Assembly (NCBI RefSeq): GCF_003333305.1
Contig: NZ_QOLD01000098.1
Coordinates: forward strand, 62,001 to 126,000
DNA length: 64,000 nt
Direction: 5' to 3'
DNA from: Candidatus Colwellia aromaticivorans
Lineage (GTDB): Bacteria > Pseudomonadota > Gammaproteobacteria > Enterobacterales > Alteromonadaceae
Shown here piece by piece: positions 29,702-39,972 of this stretch. The position numbers were made by a program, and so were the translations under genes. Position 1 is the first letter of the stretch, and the number at the start of each line of letters is the position of its first letter. The notes under the pieces were generated by a model. That model had not been told where the DNA came from, searched no databases, and saw nothing but the letters and a program-made list of their open reading frames with translations.

Positions 29702-30366
29702 TAGAGAATGGATCCTCGACCCTTCGACCCTTCGACAGGCTCAGGGCAAGCGGCTAGGGGCAAGCGGATTGAAATCCGTTCATACTGAGCGCGAAGAATG
29801 AGCAGTCGAAGTGCGACAAGCTCAGGGCAAGCGGCTCAGGGCCAGCGGTTTAGGGCAACGGAGTGTTAACAAACGCTACCGTCATTCCAGCGGTGTTTTA
29901 GGCTGACGTCACAGGGATGTGATTTATGTGGAGAATGCAGGAGAACACTCTCCTGAATCCAAGCAAGAAGACATGGATCCTCGACCCTTCGACCCTTCGA
30001 CAAGCTCAGGGCAAGCGGTTCAGGGCAAGCGGCTCAGGGCAAGCGGTTCAGGGCAAGCGGCTCAGGGCAAGCGGCTCGGGGACAGCGGATTGAAATCCGT
30101 TCATACTGAGCGCGAAGAATGAGCAGTCGAAGTGCGACAAGCTCAGGGCAAGCGGAAAACCCGTTCATCCTGAGCGTCTCCGTTCGTCCTGAGCGTCTCC
30201 GTTCGTCCTGAGCGCGAAGCAGTCGAAGGAAGCAGTCGAAGGAAGGGCCAGCGGATTTTTGAATGTGCCCGAATAATTACAAAAAAACTACTGCAAAAAT
30301 ATTATCAGCACAGTACACTATTTATTATTGTAGATACTATGTTTAAAAACAGTTAAGGACATAACA
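29702..30366. repeat. REP-like and composite repeats in the manB-wecBC gap
   Basis: This 665-bp gap contains no gene. It holds several CTTCGAC(A/C)GGCTCAGGGCAAGCGG and GAGCGCGAAG...CAGTCGAAG units, one copy of the TGACGTCA/GCAGGAG composite module also found inside the MITEs (about 29880-29970), a 14-bp tandem array (30004-30087) and GTTCGTCCTGAGCG repeats at 30180-30240. The last about 110 bp before the ATG at 30367 are unique and should contain the wecBC promoter. Confidence 0.8.
30004..30087. repeat. 14-bp tandem repeat, six units
   Basis: Six consecutive units of GCTCAGGGCAAGCG, alternating with GTTCAGGGCAAGCG. The last unit is degenerate (GCTCGGGGACAGCG). The unit is a piece of the surrounding REP-like repeat, so the array grew by local slippage inside it. 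Confidence 0.8.
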
Positions 30367-32652
30367 ATGAAAATAGGGATTATCGTCGGTACTCGCCCAG
30401 AAATCATCAAAATGGCGCCCGTTATTCGTGAATGCCAAAAGCGAGCCATACCTTATTTTATCATCCATTCTAATCAACACTATTCAGAAGAAATGGACAG
30501 TATTTTCTTCAAAGAATTAAAGCTTCCTGCGCCGCATTATAATTTAGGTGTTGGTTCTGGTTTACATAGTAACCAAACCGGTAATATTCTAATTGAAATG
30601 GAGCCTATTTTAATTCAAGAAAAGCCTGATGTGGTTCTAGTGCAAGGCGATACTAATACGGTTCTATCTGGCGCATTAGCGGCTTCTAAATTGGGTATTA
30701 AGGTAGGGCACATTGAAGCTGGCTTACGCAGTTATGATAGAACTATGCCAGAAGAAACCAACCGTATTATGACTGATCATATTAGTGACTTTTTGTTTGC
30801 CGTTGGGCCGAACCAATATGCTATTTTAGCGAAAGAAGGTATTGATGCAGATAAAATTTACACTGTTGGTAATACTGTTTCTGATTCGTTATTTCAACAT
30901 TTAGATATTTCGGCAAGTACTAGTACTATTTTGGATGATTTATCAGTGGAGTCAGGCAAGTTTTTCTTGGTGACAGCTCATCGAGCGTCTAATGTTGACG
31001 TTATGGCGAATTTGATGGAATTACTCGCTTTATTTGATAAATTACATGCCAAGTATAGCCAGACAATCGTGTGGCCTATCCACCCCCGAACACAGTCTAA
31101 ACTTAAAGAGTTTGGTATTGAATTACCAAGTTACTTAAAACTTATCCCACCTATTGGCTATTTAGATTTTATTCAGTTACAAAAACACGCTCAGTTAATT
31201 TTAACGGACTCCGGTGGTATTCAAGAAGAAGCCTGTTTACTGGGTGTACCTTGTATTACTTTACGCGAAAACACTGAACGACCAGAATCTATCGAAGTGG
31301 GCGCCAACGTATTAGTTGGTCGTGATGCTGATAAGGCGTTAGCGGCAGCTGATAAGTGGTTATCAACAACAAGTGGTAATTTTAATTGGAAAAATCCTTT
31401 TGGTGATGGTCATGTTGCTGAATTAATTTTGGATATTATTACTAATACTCAGTCAAATTCAGCGGATGAAAATATTGTCGCAAGAAATGAAACACTGGCA
31501 GTGGTTGGCATGGGTTATATGGGCTTACCAATCGCCAGTTTATTAGCTCAAGCAGGCTATAGCGTTACGGGTGTTGATTTAAACAGTGATAAAGTGGATG
31601 CTATTAATCGTAGTGAATGCCCATTCGATGAAGCAGGTCTTCCTGAGTTGATTCATCAAGTGGTGAGTCAGGGATTCCTAAAAGCAAGTACTAGCATTCC
31701 TTCAAGTGAAACTTACCTTGTTGCTGTTCCAACACCGCATAAAGGCTCATCTAAAGGTAATAGCTGTGATCGCTCTTATGTTTTTAGTGCCGTTGATGCA
31801 ATCGCTAAAGTAGCAAAAGATGGTCAAACAGTTATTGTTGAATCAACTATTTCACCACAAACAAGTTTAGCAGTAGCGCAACGCTTTAAAGATAATGGGT
31901 TAAGCATTGATGTGGTTCATTGTCCTGAACGAGCTATCCCGGGTCAAACATTGCACGAGTTAGTACATAATGATCGTATTATTGGCGCTAGCAATGAAGC
32001 AGCACAGTTGAAAGTTAAAGCCATATATCAAAGCTTTGTTAAGGGTGAAGTATTCCTAACCGACTTGACCACGGCTGAGTGTATCAAATTAGTTGAAAAC
32101 ACCTCGCGTGATGTTGGTATTGCATTTGCCAATGAATTATCTGAAATAGCTAAAGAATTGAATGTAGATGTTTATGAGGTTATTCGTTTGGCTAATCGAC
32201 ATCCTCGTGTGAACGTCTTAACACCAGGGCCGGGTGTTGGCGGTCATTGTATTCCAATTGACCCGTGGTTTTTAGTTGAAAATACTAAAGCAGGGGAGTT
32301 TGTACGACTAGCACGAAAAATTAATGATCAACGTCCAAGTATTGTTGCCCAGCAAGCCTTAGATTTATTAGGTGCTGACTTTAAAGGTAAAAAAATAGGT
32401 GTTTTAGGTGTTGCTTATAAAGCCAATGTTGATGATTGTCGAGAGTCTCCAGCAGAAGCGATCTTAGAGCACTTTAACCTAGCAGGTGTTAGCGTTAGCT
32501 ATCATGACCCTTATGTGGACAGTTGGAAATGCCCACGCATAGCAACTATAGACGAAATGGATAATTGGGCAGATGTTATTATTCTGGTCACTGACCATGA
32601 GTGTTACGGTAACCTGTCGTTAGCAACAGCGTTGTTAAATACTAGAGCGTAA
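30367..32652 (+). CDS. Fused UDP-GlcNAc 2-epimerase / UDP-ManNAc dehydrogenase (WecB-WecC)
   Basis: 761-residue fusion. Residues 1-360 are a non-hydrolysing UDP-GlcNAc 2-epimerase: IGIIVGTRPEIIKMAPVI, QGDTNTVLSGALAASKL, HIEAGLRSYDRTMPEETNR, LTDSGGIQEEACLLGVPC. After a short linker, residues about 373-761 are a nucleotide-sugar 6-dehydrogenase: LAVVGMGYMGLPIASLLAQA, VESTISPQTS, and GVGGHCIPIDPW with catalytic Cys628. Together they convert UDP-GlcNAc to UDP-ManNAcA. In most bacteria these are two adjacent genes; here the frame is continuous. A hairpin terminator follows. Confidence 0.92.
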   Translation: MKIGIIVGTRPEIIKMAPVIRECQKRAIPYFIIHSNQHYSEEMDSIFFKELKLPAPHYNLGVGSGLHSNQTGNILIEMEPILIQEKPDVVLVQGDTNTVLSGALAASKLGIKVGHIEAGLRSYDRTMPEETNRIMTDHISDFLFAVGPNQYAILAKEGIDADKIYTVGNTVSDSLFQHLDISASTSTILDDLSVESGKFFLVTAHRASNVDVMANLMELLALFDKLHAKYSQTIVWPIHPRTQSKLKEFGIELPSYLKLIPPIGYLDFIQLQKHAQLILTDSGGIQEEACLLGVPCITLRENTERPESIEVGANVLVGRDADKALAAADKWLSTTSGNFNWKNPFGDGHVAELILDIITNTQSNSADENIVARNETLAVVGMGYMGLPIASLLAQAGYSVTGVDLNSDKVDAINRSECPFDEAGLPELIHQVVSQGFLKASTSIPSSETYLVAVPTPHKGSSKGNSCDRSYVFSAVDAIAKVAKDGQTVIVESTISPQTSLAVAQRFKDNGLSIDVVHCPERAIPGQTLHELVHNDRIIGASNEAAQLKVKAIYQSFVKGEVFLTDLTTAECIKLVENTSRDVGIAFANELSEIAKELNVDVYEVIRLANRHPRVNVLTPGPGVGGHCIPIDPWFLVENTKAGEFVRLARKINDQRPSIVAQQALDLLGADFKGKKIGVLGVAYKANVDDCRESPAEAILEHFNLAGVSVSYHDPYVDSWKCPRIATIDEMDNWADVIILVTDHECYGNLSLATALLNTRA

Positions 32653-32658
32653 AATACG

Positions 32659-32687
32659 AAGCCCTCCGTTTGAATGGGCTTTTTTTG
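32659..32687 (+). terminator. Rho-independent terminator after wecB-wecC
   Basis: The stem AAGCCC / GGGCTT with an 11-base loop is followed directly by a run of seven T (32680-32687). It ends the nucleotide-sugar gene string before the repeat-rich gap and the PrsT gene. Confidence 0.85.
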
Positions 32688-32689
32688 TT

Positions 32690-33020
32690 TTAGAGAATGG
32701 ATCCTCGATCAGAAACTTCGAGGATGACGGGGTTGGTTACTTCGAGGATGACGGGGTTGGTTACTTCGAGGATGACGTAGTGGTTATATCACCCACGTCA
32801 TTCCAGTGGTCACTACTCACGTCATTCCAGTAATGGTTTAGGCTGACGTCATATGGATGTGACTTATTAGAGAATGCAGGAGCATATTCTCCTGAATCTA
32901 GAAAGAAGACATGGATCCTCGATCAGAGACTTCGAGGATGACGGGATTACTTGCGGATGACATAGTATTTATATCATTCACGTCATTCCGCAGTTGTCTT
33001 GTGCGGAATCTATAGTGTTA
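32690..33020. repeat. Composite repeats, including a 24-bp tandem array, upstream of prsT-1
   Basis: The 418-bp gap between wecBC and the first TPR gene contains three units of ACTTCGAGGATGACGGGGTT + GGTT (32715-32785, the last diverged), GTCATTCCAGT(G/A) units, and the TGACGTCA/GCAGGAG module (about 32820-32930) shared with the MITEs. GCGGAATCTATAG follows near 33003. The last about 60 bp are unique, with AAGGAAAA before the ATG. Confidence 0.8.
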
Positions 33021-33070
33021 TGTAGGCAATTTATTAGATTACAAATAAGAACTAATTAAGGAAAATAATA

Positions 33071-35830
33071 ATGAAGTTTACTAAAGCGGGTATTTGTTTA
33101 AGTATAATTTTGGCCTTAAGTGCTTGTAGTGAAAAAGAAACCGCAGAATCCTATCTTATTAAAGCGAAACACTATACTCAAGAGAACAAAATCAATGAGG
33201 CTGTTATTGAACTGAAAAACTCAATTAGAGCAGATGTTAATAACGGAGAAGCAAGGTTTTTACTCGGTAAAATATACCTTAATCAAGGTAATGGTACTGA
33301 TGCAGTTAAAGAGTTGGAGCGCGCTAGAAAATCAAAGCATATTAACAAGCACTTAATTCCCTTATTAGCTAGGGCTTATCTTTTAACTGACTCAGATGAC
33401 GAGGTTATTGCTCTGAGTGATGATGCAAAGAGTTTAAAAGAAGAAACGTTAAGTCGATACTTAGCATATAAAACATTAGCAGCCTTGCGAAGTGAACAAG
33501 TTGCGTTAGCTCAGACAAGTGCTAAGCAAGCCATGTCATCTAATCCAGATGAGTTTTATAGTAAACTGGCTGAAACCTATCTTGTGTTCTCAGAAAATAA
33601 TTTAGAACGGGCAAGTATTCTCGCTAAATCATTACTTGCAATATCTGCAGAAAACCCGGATGCATTAATGTTGCAAGGGCAAATTGCAACAGCAATGAAA
33701 GATTATGAACAAGCCGCTAAAAGCTTTCAGCTTTACCTATCTGCACAACCAAAATCTGGCATAGTTCAACTTTTGCTAGCACACTCTCTATTAAAGTCTG
33801 AGCAATATGTAAAAGCAGAGTTGTATGCCGATACTATTTTAGCTCAGCTCAGTACACAGCCTTTTGCTAACTATATTAAAGCAATGGTGCGGTTTCAAAG
33901 TAAGGATTATGAGAAAGCAAGTGAGCATGCAGAAGCTGCATTGTCCGCTAATTTCAAGCAAGTTGATTTAAAATTAGTTGCCGGTGCTAGTGCTTTTTAC
34001 TTAAAAAACTGGGAACAAACAAATCACCACTTAAGTGCTATTTCTAAATATTTACCACCAGAACATCAAGCTAAAAAAATGTTAGTACTGAGTCAGTTAG
34101 AGCTAGGTTTAATTAACGATATAAGTGACACATTAAATGGTTTTTCAGCGAACAATGACTCTGATTCACAGTTTATAGCATCACTAAGTTATAAATTACT
34201 TGAATTAGGAGCTGTTAACGAAGCAAAACAATTAGTCGATAAAAATGAAAGTGTAGATTCTGATGCAGGACAAAGTGCTCGCCAAGGTATGTTGAAGTTA
34301 ATGATGAATGATCCATCAGGCATGCAAGATTTAGAAAATGCAATAAAATTGAATCCTAAGTTTGTTGAAGCAGAGTTTGCTCTTGCCTATGCCTCTGTAC
34401 AAGTCGGTAATATAGAGCAAGCAAAAAAGATAGCGGATAAATGGAAAACGCAATACCCAGATAAAGCGGGCTCTTCTAATTTAATGGCAATAATTCATAT
34501 TAAAGAAAAGGAATATATTAAAGCTGAACAAGCGCTTGATCAAAGTTTAAGTAAGGAAAAAGACAATGCTTTTGCTTTAATTGAATTAGTAAATGTAGCT
34601 CGGTATCAAGATAAAATTGAATTGGCGAAGGAGCGAGCCAACCACTTAATTGAGGTATACCCTGATAGTGATAAAGCGCAAAGGTTGTATTTTGGCTTAA
34701 ATCGAAATGAAAAAGCCTTAGAAATGATTATTTCTTCACATAAACAAGATAAGTTAAATATTAAAAAAGCACTCTTAGCTAGTGAAGCTTTAGTTAGCTT
34801 AAAAAAAATTGATAATGCACTTGAGATATTAAAAAGTATTCAGCAAGAACAGAAGTTACCTAAGCGTTATTGGCAGTTATTGTTAGCTGTTTATAAAATG
34901 CAACAAAATGAAAATCAAATAATTGCAACCCTTGAGCAATGGCGAGAAGCTAGCCCATATCATATTGAGGCATCTGTATTATTAGTAGACTTTTACGCTA
35001 ATAAAAAAGACTATTCTAGAGCGTTAAGTGTTGTGAATAGAGCATTTGAACATCATGAATACAACTTAACGTTGCAACTCGTTAAAATGCACTTACTGCT
35101 TAGCTCAAAAGAGCTTTACCAAGCGAAGGCTCTTTATAAAACTATTGCAAAGCGAGATATTAAAAAACCATTAAAAATGGGTTTAGAGGGACGTATCTTT
35201 TTATTAGAGAAAAAATTTGAACAGGCTATTCCCAAGTTAGATAATTTTTATCAAGCGTATCCAAGTGCTCAAAATGCCATGTATTTAGCCTCAGCATATC
35301 AAGGTAATTCTAATGAGAGCAGCGCAATAGAAGTATTAGAAAGTTTTCTAGTTAATAATGAAAAAAATGACCGTGTAAGAGCCATTTTGGCAGGAATGTA
35401 TATTATTAATGATAAAAACAAGGCCATTGAAAGCTATGTGAAAATAGCCGAGAGTCAGCCTAATAGTGTAGTGGTATTAAATAACTTGGCTTGGTTATAT
35501 ATGGAGAAAGGAGAGTTAGATAAAGCATTAAGATATTCTGAAAAAGCTGTTTTACTTGCGCCTAAAGTCGCTAGTGTCTTGGATACTAGAGGTATGGTTT
35601 TATTGAAGTCTGGGAGTGAAGTTGATGCTTGGAAAATGATATATAAAGCATTTAATATTTCACAAGGAGCGGATAACAATATCTCACTAAATTATGCAGA
35701 GGCACTTATCGCAAATAACCAGTTTGAAGATGCAATAACTTTTTTAGGGAGTTTGTCTTTGCATAATAAGGAGTTACTCGAAAGAAAAGTGCAACTTAAA
35801 GCATTGGCTAAGGAAAAGTTAGCACACTAA
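33071..35830 (+). CDS. prsT: PEP-CTERM system TPR-repeat lipoprotein, PrsT type (copy 1)
   Basis: 919-residue predicted lipoprotein. The signal peptide ends at lipobox LSAC (Cys19), so it is likely anchored in a membrane facing the periplasm. The rest is almost entirely TPR helices (for example NEAVIELKNSIRADVNNGEA, ARFLLGKIYLNQG, VVLNNLAWLYMEKGELDKAL). Length and layout match PrsT of exosortase-A exopolysaccharide loci, thought to act in polymer export or assembly. A second paralogue follows after 115 bp containing a TAAA microsatellite. Confidence 0.88.
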   Translation: MKFTKAGICLSIILALSACSEKETAESYLIKAKHYTQENKINEAVIELKNSIRADVNNGEARFLLGKIYLNQGNGTDAVKELERARKSKHINKHLIPLLARAYLLTDSDDEVIALSDDAKSLKEETLSRYLAYKTLAALRSEQVALAQTSAKQAMSSNPDEFYSKLAETYLVFSENNLERASILAKSLLAISAENPDALMLQGQIATAMKDYEQAAKSFQLYLSAQPKSGIVQLLLAHSLLKSEQYVKAELYADTILAQLSTQPFANYIKAMVRFQSKDYEKASEHAEAALSANFKQVDLKLVAGASAFYLKNWEQTNHHLSAISKYLPPEHQAKKMLVLSQLELGLINDISDTLNGFSANNDSDSQFIASLSYKLLELGAVNEAKQLVDKNESVDSDAGQSARQGMLKLMMNDPSGMQDLENAIKLNPKFVEAEFALAYASVQVGNIEQAKKIADKWKTQYPDKAGSSNLMAIIHIKEKEYIKAEQALDQSLSKEKDNAFALIELVNVARYQDKIELAKERANHLIEVYPDSDKAQRLYFGLNRNEKALEMIISSHKQDKLNIKKALLASEALVSLKKIDNALEILKSIQQEQKLPKRYWQLLLAVYKMQQNENQIIATLEQWREASPYHIEASVLLVDFYANKKDYSRALSVVNRAFEHHEYNLTLQLVKMHLLLSSKELYQAKALYKTIAKRDIKKPLKMGLEGRIFLLEKKFEQAIPKLDNFYQAYPSAQNAMYLASAYQGNSNESSAIEVLESFLVNNEKNDRVRAILAGMYIINDKNKAIESYVKIAESQPNSVVVLNNLAWLYMEKGELDKALRYSEKAVLLAPKVASVLDTRGMVLLKSGSEVDAWKMIYKAFNISQGADNNISLNYAEALIANNQFEDAITFLGSLSLHNKELLERKVQLKALAKEKLAH

Positions 35831-35878
35831 CTTTTAGAAAATGCTGGTCGATCGTTTAATAAAACTTAATAGTTCTTA

Positions 35879-35934
<56 letters not shown>

Positions 35935-35945
35935 GGAAGCAAAAT

Positions 35946-38720
35946 ATGAGCATAAATAGCAAAAAAATTATTGTGGTTTCGACAATAATAGCTTTATTAA
36001 ATTTAGCTGGTTGTGGTGAAAAATCAACAGAAGAAAGAATCGCTTCGGCAGAGAAAGCATTAAAGCAGAATAAAGCAAATAGTGCGGTAATTGAATTAAA
36101 AAATCTGCTTAGAGAAAATGGAAATAATGACGAAGCGCGTTTTTTGCTTGGTAAGGCATATATAAGTTTAGGTGATTGGATTTCAGCAGAGAAAGAATTA
36201 TCTAAAGCCTATGAACTTGGTTATGAGCTGAATCTACTTATCCCATTATTATCAAAAGCGCATTATTACTTGAATAATAATAAAGAGTTGGCTTTGCTAG
36301 AGTCTCAATCTGCAGAATTAAATGAAGAAGTTAAAATAACGTTAAAAACATTACTGGCAATCACTTATTTGCGCTCTGGTAACTTTCAAGAAGGAAAGAT
36401 TTACTTATATGAAGTGATAGATAAAGGCTATGATTCTGAATATACCTTGCTAGCTCGTGCTTGGCGACATGGTATTGAAGGGAACTTACAGCAAGCCTAC
36501 GAGGCTGTATCTGCAGCAATAGAAAAAAATCCTGAATTTTCAGAAGGACTCGAATACCAAGGCTTTCTTTATTTTGAAGCAAAAGATATGAAGAAAGCGG
36601 CAATTTCTTTTGAAGCATTTTTAAGGTTACACCCTCAAGATGTCTCCATAAATGTGTTGTTGGCAATTGCATTTGCTAACAGTAATCAGTATGAAAAAGC
36701 TGAAAAAATAGCAGATTCATTGTTGAAAATAAATAATAAACATCCAAGCTTAAATCAGGTGAAAGCTCAGTCAAGGTTTGCAGCGAAGGATTATGAACAA
36801 GCCAAATACTTTGCTGAAGTTGCAATAAGAAATGATAGTAATCTACTTTTGGCTAAAGTGATTGCAGGGGTAAGCGCATATAATCTAAAACAAAACGAAT
36901 CTGCATATACCTACCTTAATTCAATAAATAATCTTTTGCCGCTTGAACATCCAGTAAAAAAATTGGTGGTGGCTTTAAAGTTTCAATTAGGATATGAACA
37001 AAGCCTATTTGATGAGTTGAGCTCAACTCCACTTGAACAACAATCCCTTGAAATTTTGTCTTATTCTACTCAAAGCTTCTTAAATATCGGAGACTTAGAT
37101 AAAGCTGGGGTGATCATAGCAAAAGCAGCTAAAGTTGCACCTGAAAACCCTCAAGTATTGCTACAACAAGGCTATATTAAGCAACTAAATGATGATGACT
37201 CTGCAGAAAAATTACTTCTACAAGCATTAGAACGAGATACGAGTTTAGATGTTGCAGAAATTTTGCTTGTAAAAAAATATTTAGAAAATAAAAAATTTCA
37301 AAAAGCAATTGAAATTGCCACAAGTATAAATGAAAGTAAGCCAGAATTGTCTAAAATATTACTAGCAAAAATATATCAAGAAAAAGGAGAGTTAAGCGCT
37401 GCTCAGAAATTATATGAATCTTTGTTAAAAACATCCCAAAATAAGAGTGGCATTTATTATCAATTAGGTAAAATAGCTGAAATTAATGATGATACTCCAT
37501 TGGCGATTAACTCTTTTAAAAAAGCGTTAACAATAACCCCTAACCAGCCTATTGTGGTGTCCAGTTTAATTAAATACTCACACAATGAAAAGTACAAAAA
37601 AAATATTGAACAGTTTTTACAAAAAAATAACAAAAAGAACAACTTTGATGTAACAACTACTCTTGCTCTAGCTGCGCATTTTTCTTTAAATAAAGAGTTC
37701 GCCTTAGCTGAGCAGGCACTGGACAATGGAATAAAAGTTGCGGATAACTTGGTTAAGCTTTTGTTTATGAAAGGTAAGGTTCAAATAAAACAAGCTAAAC
37801 TGGATGAAGCATTAAAAACTTTTGAGAAAATACGTCAAATTAACCCTGAGTTAATTCAAGTCTATATAGCTAAATCAAATACATATTCGCTAAAGAAAAA
37901 GCTCAAATTGGCTATAGCTGAATTAAAAAAGGCAATAGATTTATCTATAGGTAATACCGCATTAGCTTTTCAATTAATTGAATTACACCTACAGAATTAT
38001 GATATTCAAGCCGCGAAAAAAGTATTGAGTAATATCCCTTTAACCGAACAAAGCCAGTTTGGCAAAGATCGGTTTTTTGGCAAAATTGCATTTATAGAAC
38101 AGGATTATCACTCAGCACAAATACATTTAGAAAAAGCATATCAGCAACGGATGGAAGAAAATATTTTTTTGGAATTAGTACAGACACTTCAGCACCTGAA
38201 TAAGCATGAGCAAGCGTTAGCATTATTTAGTGATTTAGCACAGGGAGAGGAAGCTAAAAAGCTTCCCTTGAAAGTTTTGCTTAAAAAAGCAGAATTGCTA
38301 ACTAAAAAAAATCCTGAGCAAGCAATAGAAATATATCTTTATATATCAAAACGAACGAACGGCAATGTTATAGTGTTAAACAATTTAGCCACGTTGTATT
38401 TACGTACAGGTGAAAACGAATTAGCCATAGAAACAGCAAAACTAGCCTTGCAAAAGTCCCCTAATATGCCGGAAATACAAAACACTTACGGTTTGGTGCT
38501 TTTGGATACTAAGCAAGTAGAAGAAGCGCTAACATACTTAGAGCAATCCTATTTATCGGATAAAAATAACCTTGACTATGGTGTCCATTATGCTCAAGCG
38601 TTATATTTTAACAATCAAAAAGAGGATTCGAAAAATATTGTGACAGGTCTTAAAGAGGAACTTCTCAGTGAAGAAACCCATTCTCGCTTGCAAGCACTTA
38701 AACAATTACTGCAATTGTAA
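35946..38720 (+). CDS. PEP-CTERM system TPR-repeat lipoprotein, PrsT type (copy 2)
   Basis: 924-residue paralogue of the preceding protein. The signal sequence leads to lipobox LAGC, followed by GEKSTEERIASAEKALK. TPR helices run throughout (SAVIELKNLLRENGNNDEAR, NNLATLYLRTGENELAIET). N-terminal and C-terminal regions align by eye with copy 1, but identity is moderate, so the duplication is old. Codons are AT-rich with many AAA runs. It probably acts with copy 1 as a periplasmic scaffold in polysaccharide or PEP-CTERM export. Expression may depend on the upstream TAAA array. Confidence 0.87.
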   Translation: MSINSKKIIVVSTIIALLNLAGCGEKSTEERIASAEKALKQNKANSAVIELKNLLRENGNNDEARFLLGKAYISLGDWISAEKELSKAYELGYELNLLIPLLSKAHYYLNNNKELALLESQSAELNEEVKITLKTLLAITYLRSGNFQEGKIYLYEVIDKGYDSEYTLLARAWRHGIEGNLQQAYEAVSAAIEKNPEFSEGLEYQGFLYFEAKDMKKAAISFEAFLRLHPQDVSINVLLAIAFANSNQYEKAEKIADSLLKINNKHPSLNQVKAQSRFAAKDYEQAKYFAEVAIRNDSNLLLAKVIAGVSAYNLKQNESAYTYLNSINNLLPLEHPVKKLVVALKFQLGYEQSLFDELSSTPLEQQSLEILSYSTQSFLNIGDLDKAGVIIAKAAKVAPENPQVLLQQGYIKQLNDDDSAEKLLLQALERDTSLDVAEILLVKKYLENKKFQKAIEIATSINESKPELSKILLAKIYQEKGELSAAQKLYESLLKTSQNKSGIYYQLGKIAEINDDTPLAINSFKKALTITPNQPIVVSSLIKYSHNEKYKKNIEQFLQKNNKKNNFDVTTTLALAAHFSLNKEFALAEQALDNGIKVADNLVKLLFMKGKVQIKQAKLDEALKTFEKIRQINPELIQVYIAKSNTYSLKKKLKLAIAELKKAIDLSIGNTALAFQLIELHLQNYDIQAAKKVLSNIPLTEQSQFGKDRFFGKIAFIEQDYHSAQIHLEKAYQQRMEENIFLELVQTLQHLNKHEQALALFSDLAQGEEAKKLPLKVLLKKAELLTKKNPEQAIEIYLYISKRTNGNVIVLNNLATLYLRTGENELAIETAKLALQKSPNMPEIQNTYGLVLLDTKQVEEALTYLEQSYLSDKNNLDYGVHYAQALYFNNQKEDSKNIVTGLKEELLSEETHSRLQALKQLLQL

Positions 38721-38860
38721 TCATAATAGTGTCGAAAAATTTTACACTATCATTAAGTGAAATTTTATGTTTTTTTTATCTTTATGATTTTATTGGTTTT
38801 ATGTGTGGTGGCACACTATGTGCTTATATTAAAGTAGACCTTAAAGCATGGAGTGAAAAA

Positions 38861-39748
38861 ATGAAAAAATTACTTACTGCGGGACTTATCTCGCTAACAA
38901 TGACAGGAACAGCAGTAGCTCAAGATGTTTATCTAGATATTGGAGCGGATTATTCTGACCCTGACACAGCTAAAGCAGCCGGTGTTACAACAACCGGTTG
39001 GAAAAACGAATTATTATTAGATTATTATTCGCAATCCTATGTTAAAGATGTTGATAATAGCGGTGATTTATCTGCGGGAGATACCATACATTCGGCAGGT
39101 GGTTTAATTCCAGCAAGTGTTGACTGGGATGATACACATACAATCACTGACTTTAATAGTGTTGGTGGCTTTACTCCAGGTCAGGGTACACCACCAGATG
39201 GTAGTAATAATGGTTATACCAATGACTGGTTGATCAGCTTCCGTTTTGATGACTTAATGGGAACCTTCAATGGGACAGATTTTATTTATTCATCAGGGAC
39301 TATTGATTGGCTCATATTTGATTCTTCAGATGGCTGGGCTGAGCATCACTTATTTACCACTACAATTACTGGCCACACCGCAACTTCTGGTAACCAAATT
39401 TTTTCTGGTGGATTGAGTAACTTTGGTGCTGATGTTATTAATGGCGTGTCAGTTGGCGATATTTTCAACATTGAAACTGATGGAGGAGCTATTAGCTTTG
39501 AAGACTATAATACAGACAATAGCCCGTTTGAAGTTCAATGGCGTATAGATCAAAACACTGATCAACCTGTGTTTGTTGCAAATGCTGGATATGGCCTGGG
39601 AGGAAACTTTACAGACTATAAATTCATGGTTGAAAGTGCCAAACACAATGGTTCGCTTGCTTTTACTGCTGTGCCAGAGCCAGCTTCAATTGCGTTATTT
39701 GGGTTAGCTTTAGTTGGCCTTGCTGGAGCCACACGTCGCAAAGCGTAA
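38861..39748 (+). CDS. PEP-CTERM sorting-domain protein (exosortase cargo)
   Basis: 295 residues from ATG 38861, which has GGAG 7 bases upstream and a proper signal peptide (MKKLLTAGLISLTMTGTAVA); the longer frame from 38729 has no ribosome site. The mature part is acidic and rich in Gly, Asp and Thr, with no recognised enzyme domain. The C-terminus is the full tripartite sorting signal: VPEP at 271-274, a hydrophobic helix and a TRRKA tail. Exosortase should cleave it and release or anchor the protein in the matrix. It lies beside the PrsT pair and is followed by a strong terminator. Confidence 0.92.
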   Translation: MKKLLTAGLISLTMTGTAVAQDVYLDIGADYSDPDTAKAAGVTTTGWKNELLLDYYSQSYVKDVDNSGDLSAGDTIHSAGGLIPASVDWDDTHTITDFNSVGGFTPGQGTPPDGSNNGYTNDWLISFRFDDLMGTFNGTDFIYSSGTIDWLIFDSSDGWAEHHLFTTTITGHTATSGNQIFSGGLSNFGADVINGVSVGDIFNIETDGGAISFEDYNTDNSPFEVQWRIDQNTDQPVFVANAGYGLGGNFTDYKFMVESAKHNGSLAFTAVPEPASIALFGLALVGLAGATRRKA

Positions 39749-39807
39749 TGCAGATCAGTTAATAAGTATTTAATGATCCATTGACCAAACTTCTGGTTAG
39801 TATATAA

Positions 39808-39841
39808 AGGCTTCTGAACTTATTCAGGAGCCTTTTTTTTT
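39808..39841 (+). terminator. Rho-independent terminator after PEP-CTERM gene
   Basis: Eleven-base stem AGGCTTCTGAA / TTCAGGAGCCT (one G-T pair) with a 4-base loop, followed by nine T. Confidence 0.93.
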
Positions 39842-39972
39842 GCAGTTGTCTTCCGCCGTATTACTATTGTTTGGCAGCTTGGGCAAGCCTTAGAAGCCAT
39901 TTAAGGTGAATACGAAGCAACACAACATGAGTTAGGCGGCGGCTCCCTAATCATTTTTATGAATAGTTTGTT

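Noticed and set aside
30004-30087. Possible CRISPR array
   Set aside because: Contiguous 14-bp units with no unique spacers; a simple tandem repeat.
29919-30122. 67-codon open frame
   Set aside because: It lies wholly inside REP-like and 14-bp tandem repeats; the peptide is a translated repeat with no ribosome site.
38729-38860. Longer start for the PEP-CTERM protein (44 extra residues)
   Set aside because: It lacks a ribosome site and would bury the clear signal peptide that begins at 38861.
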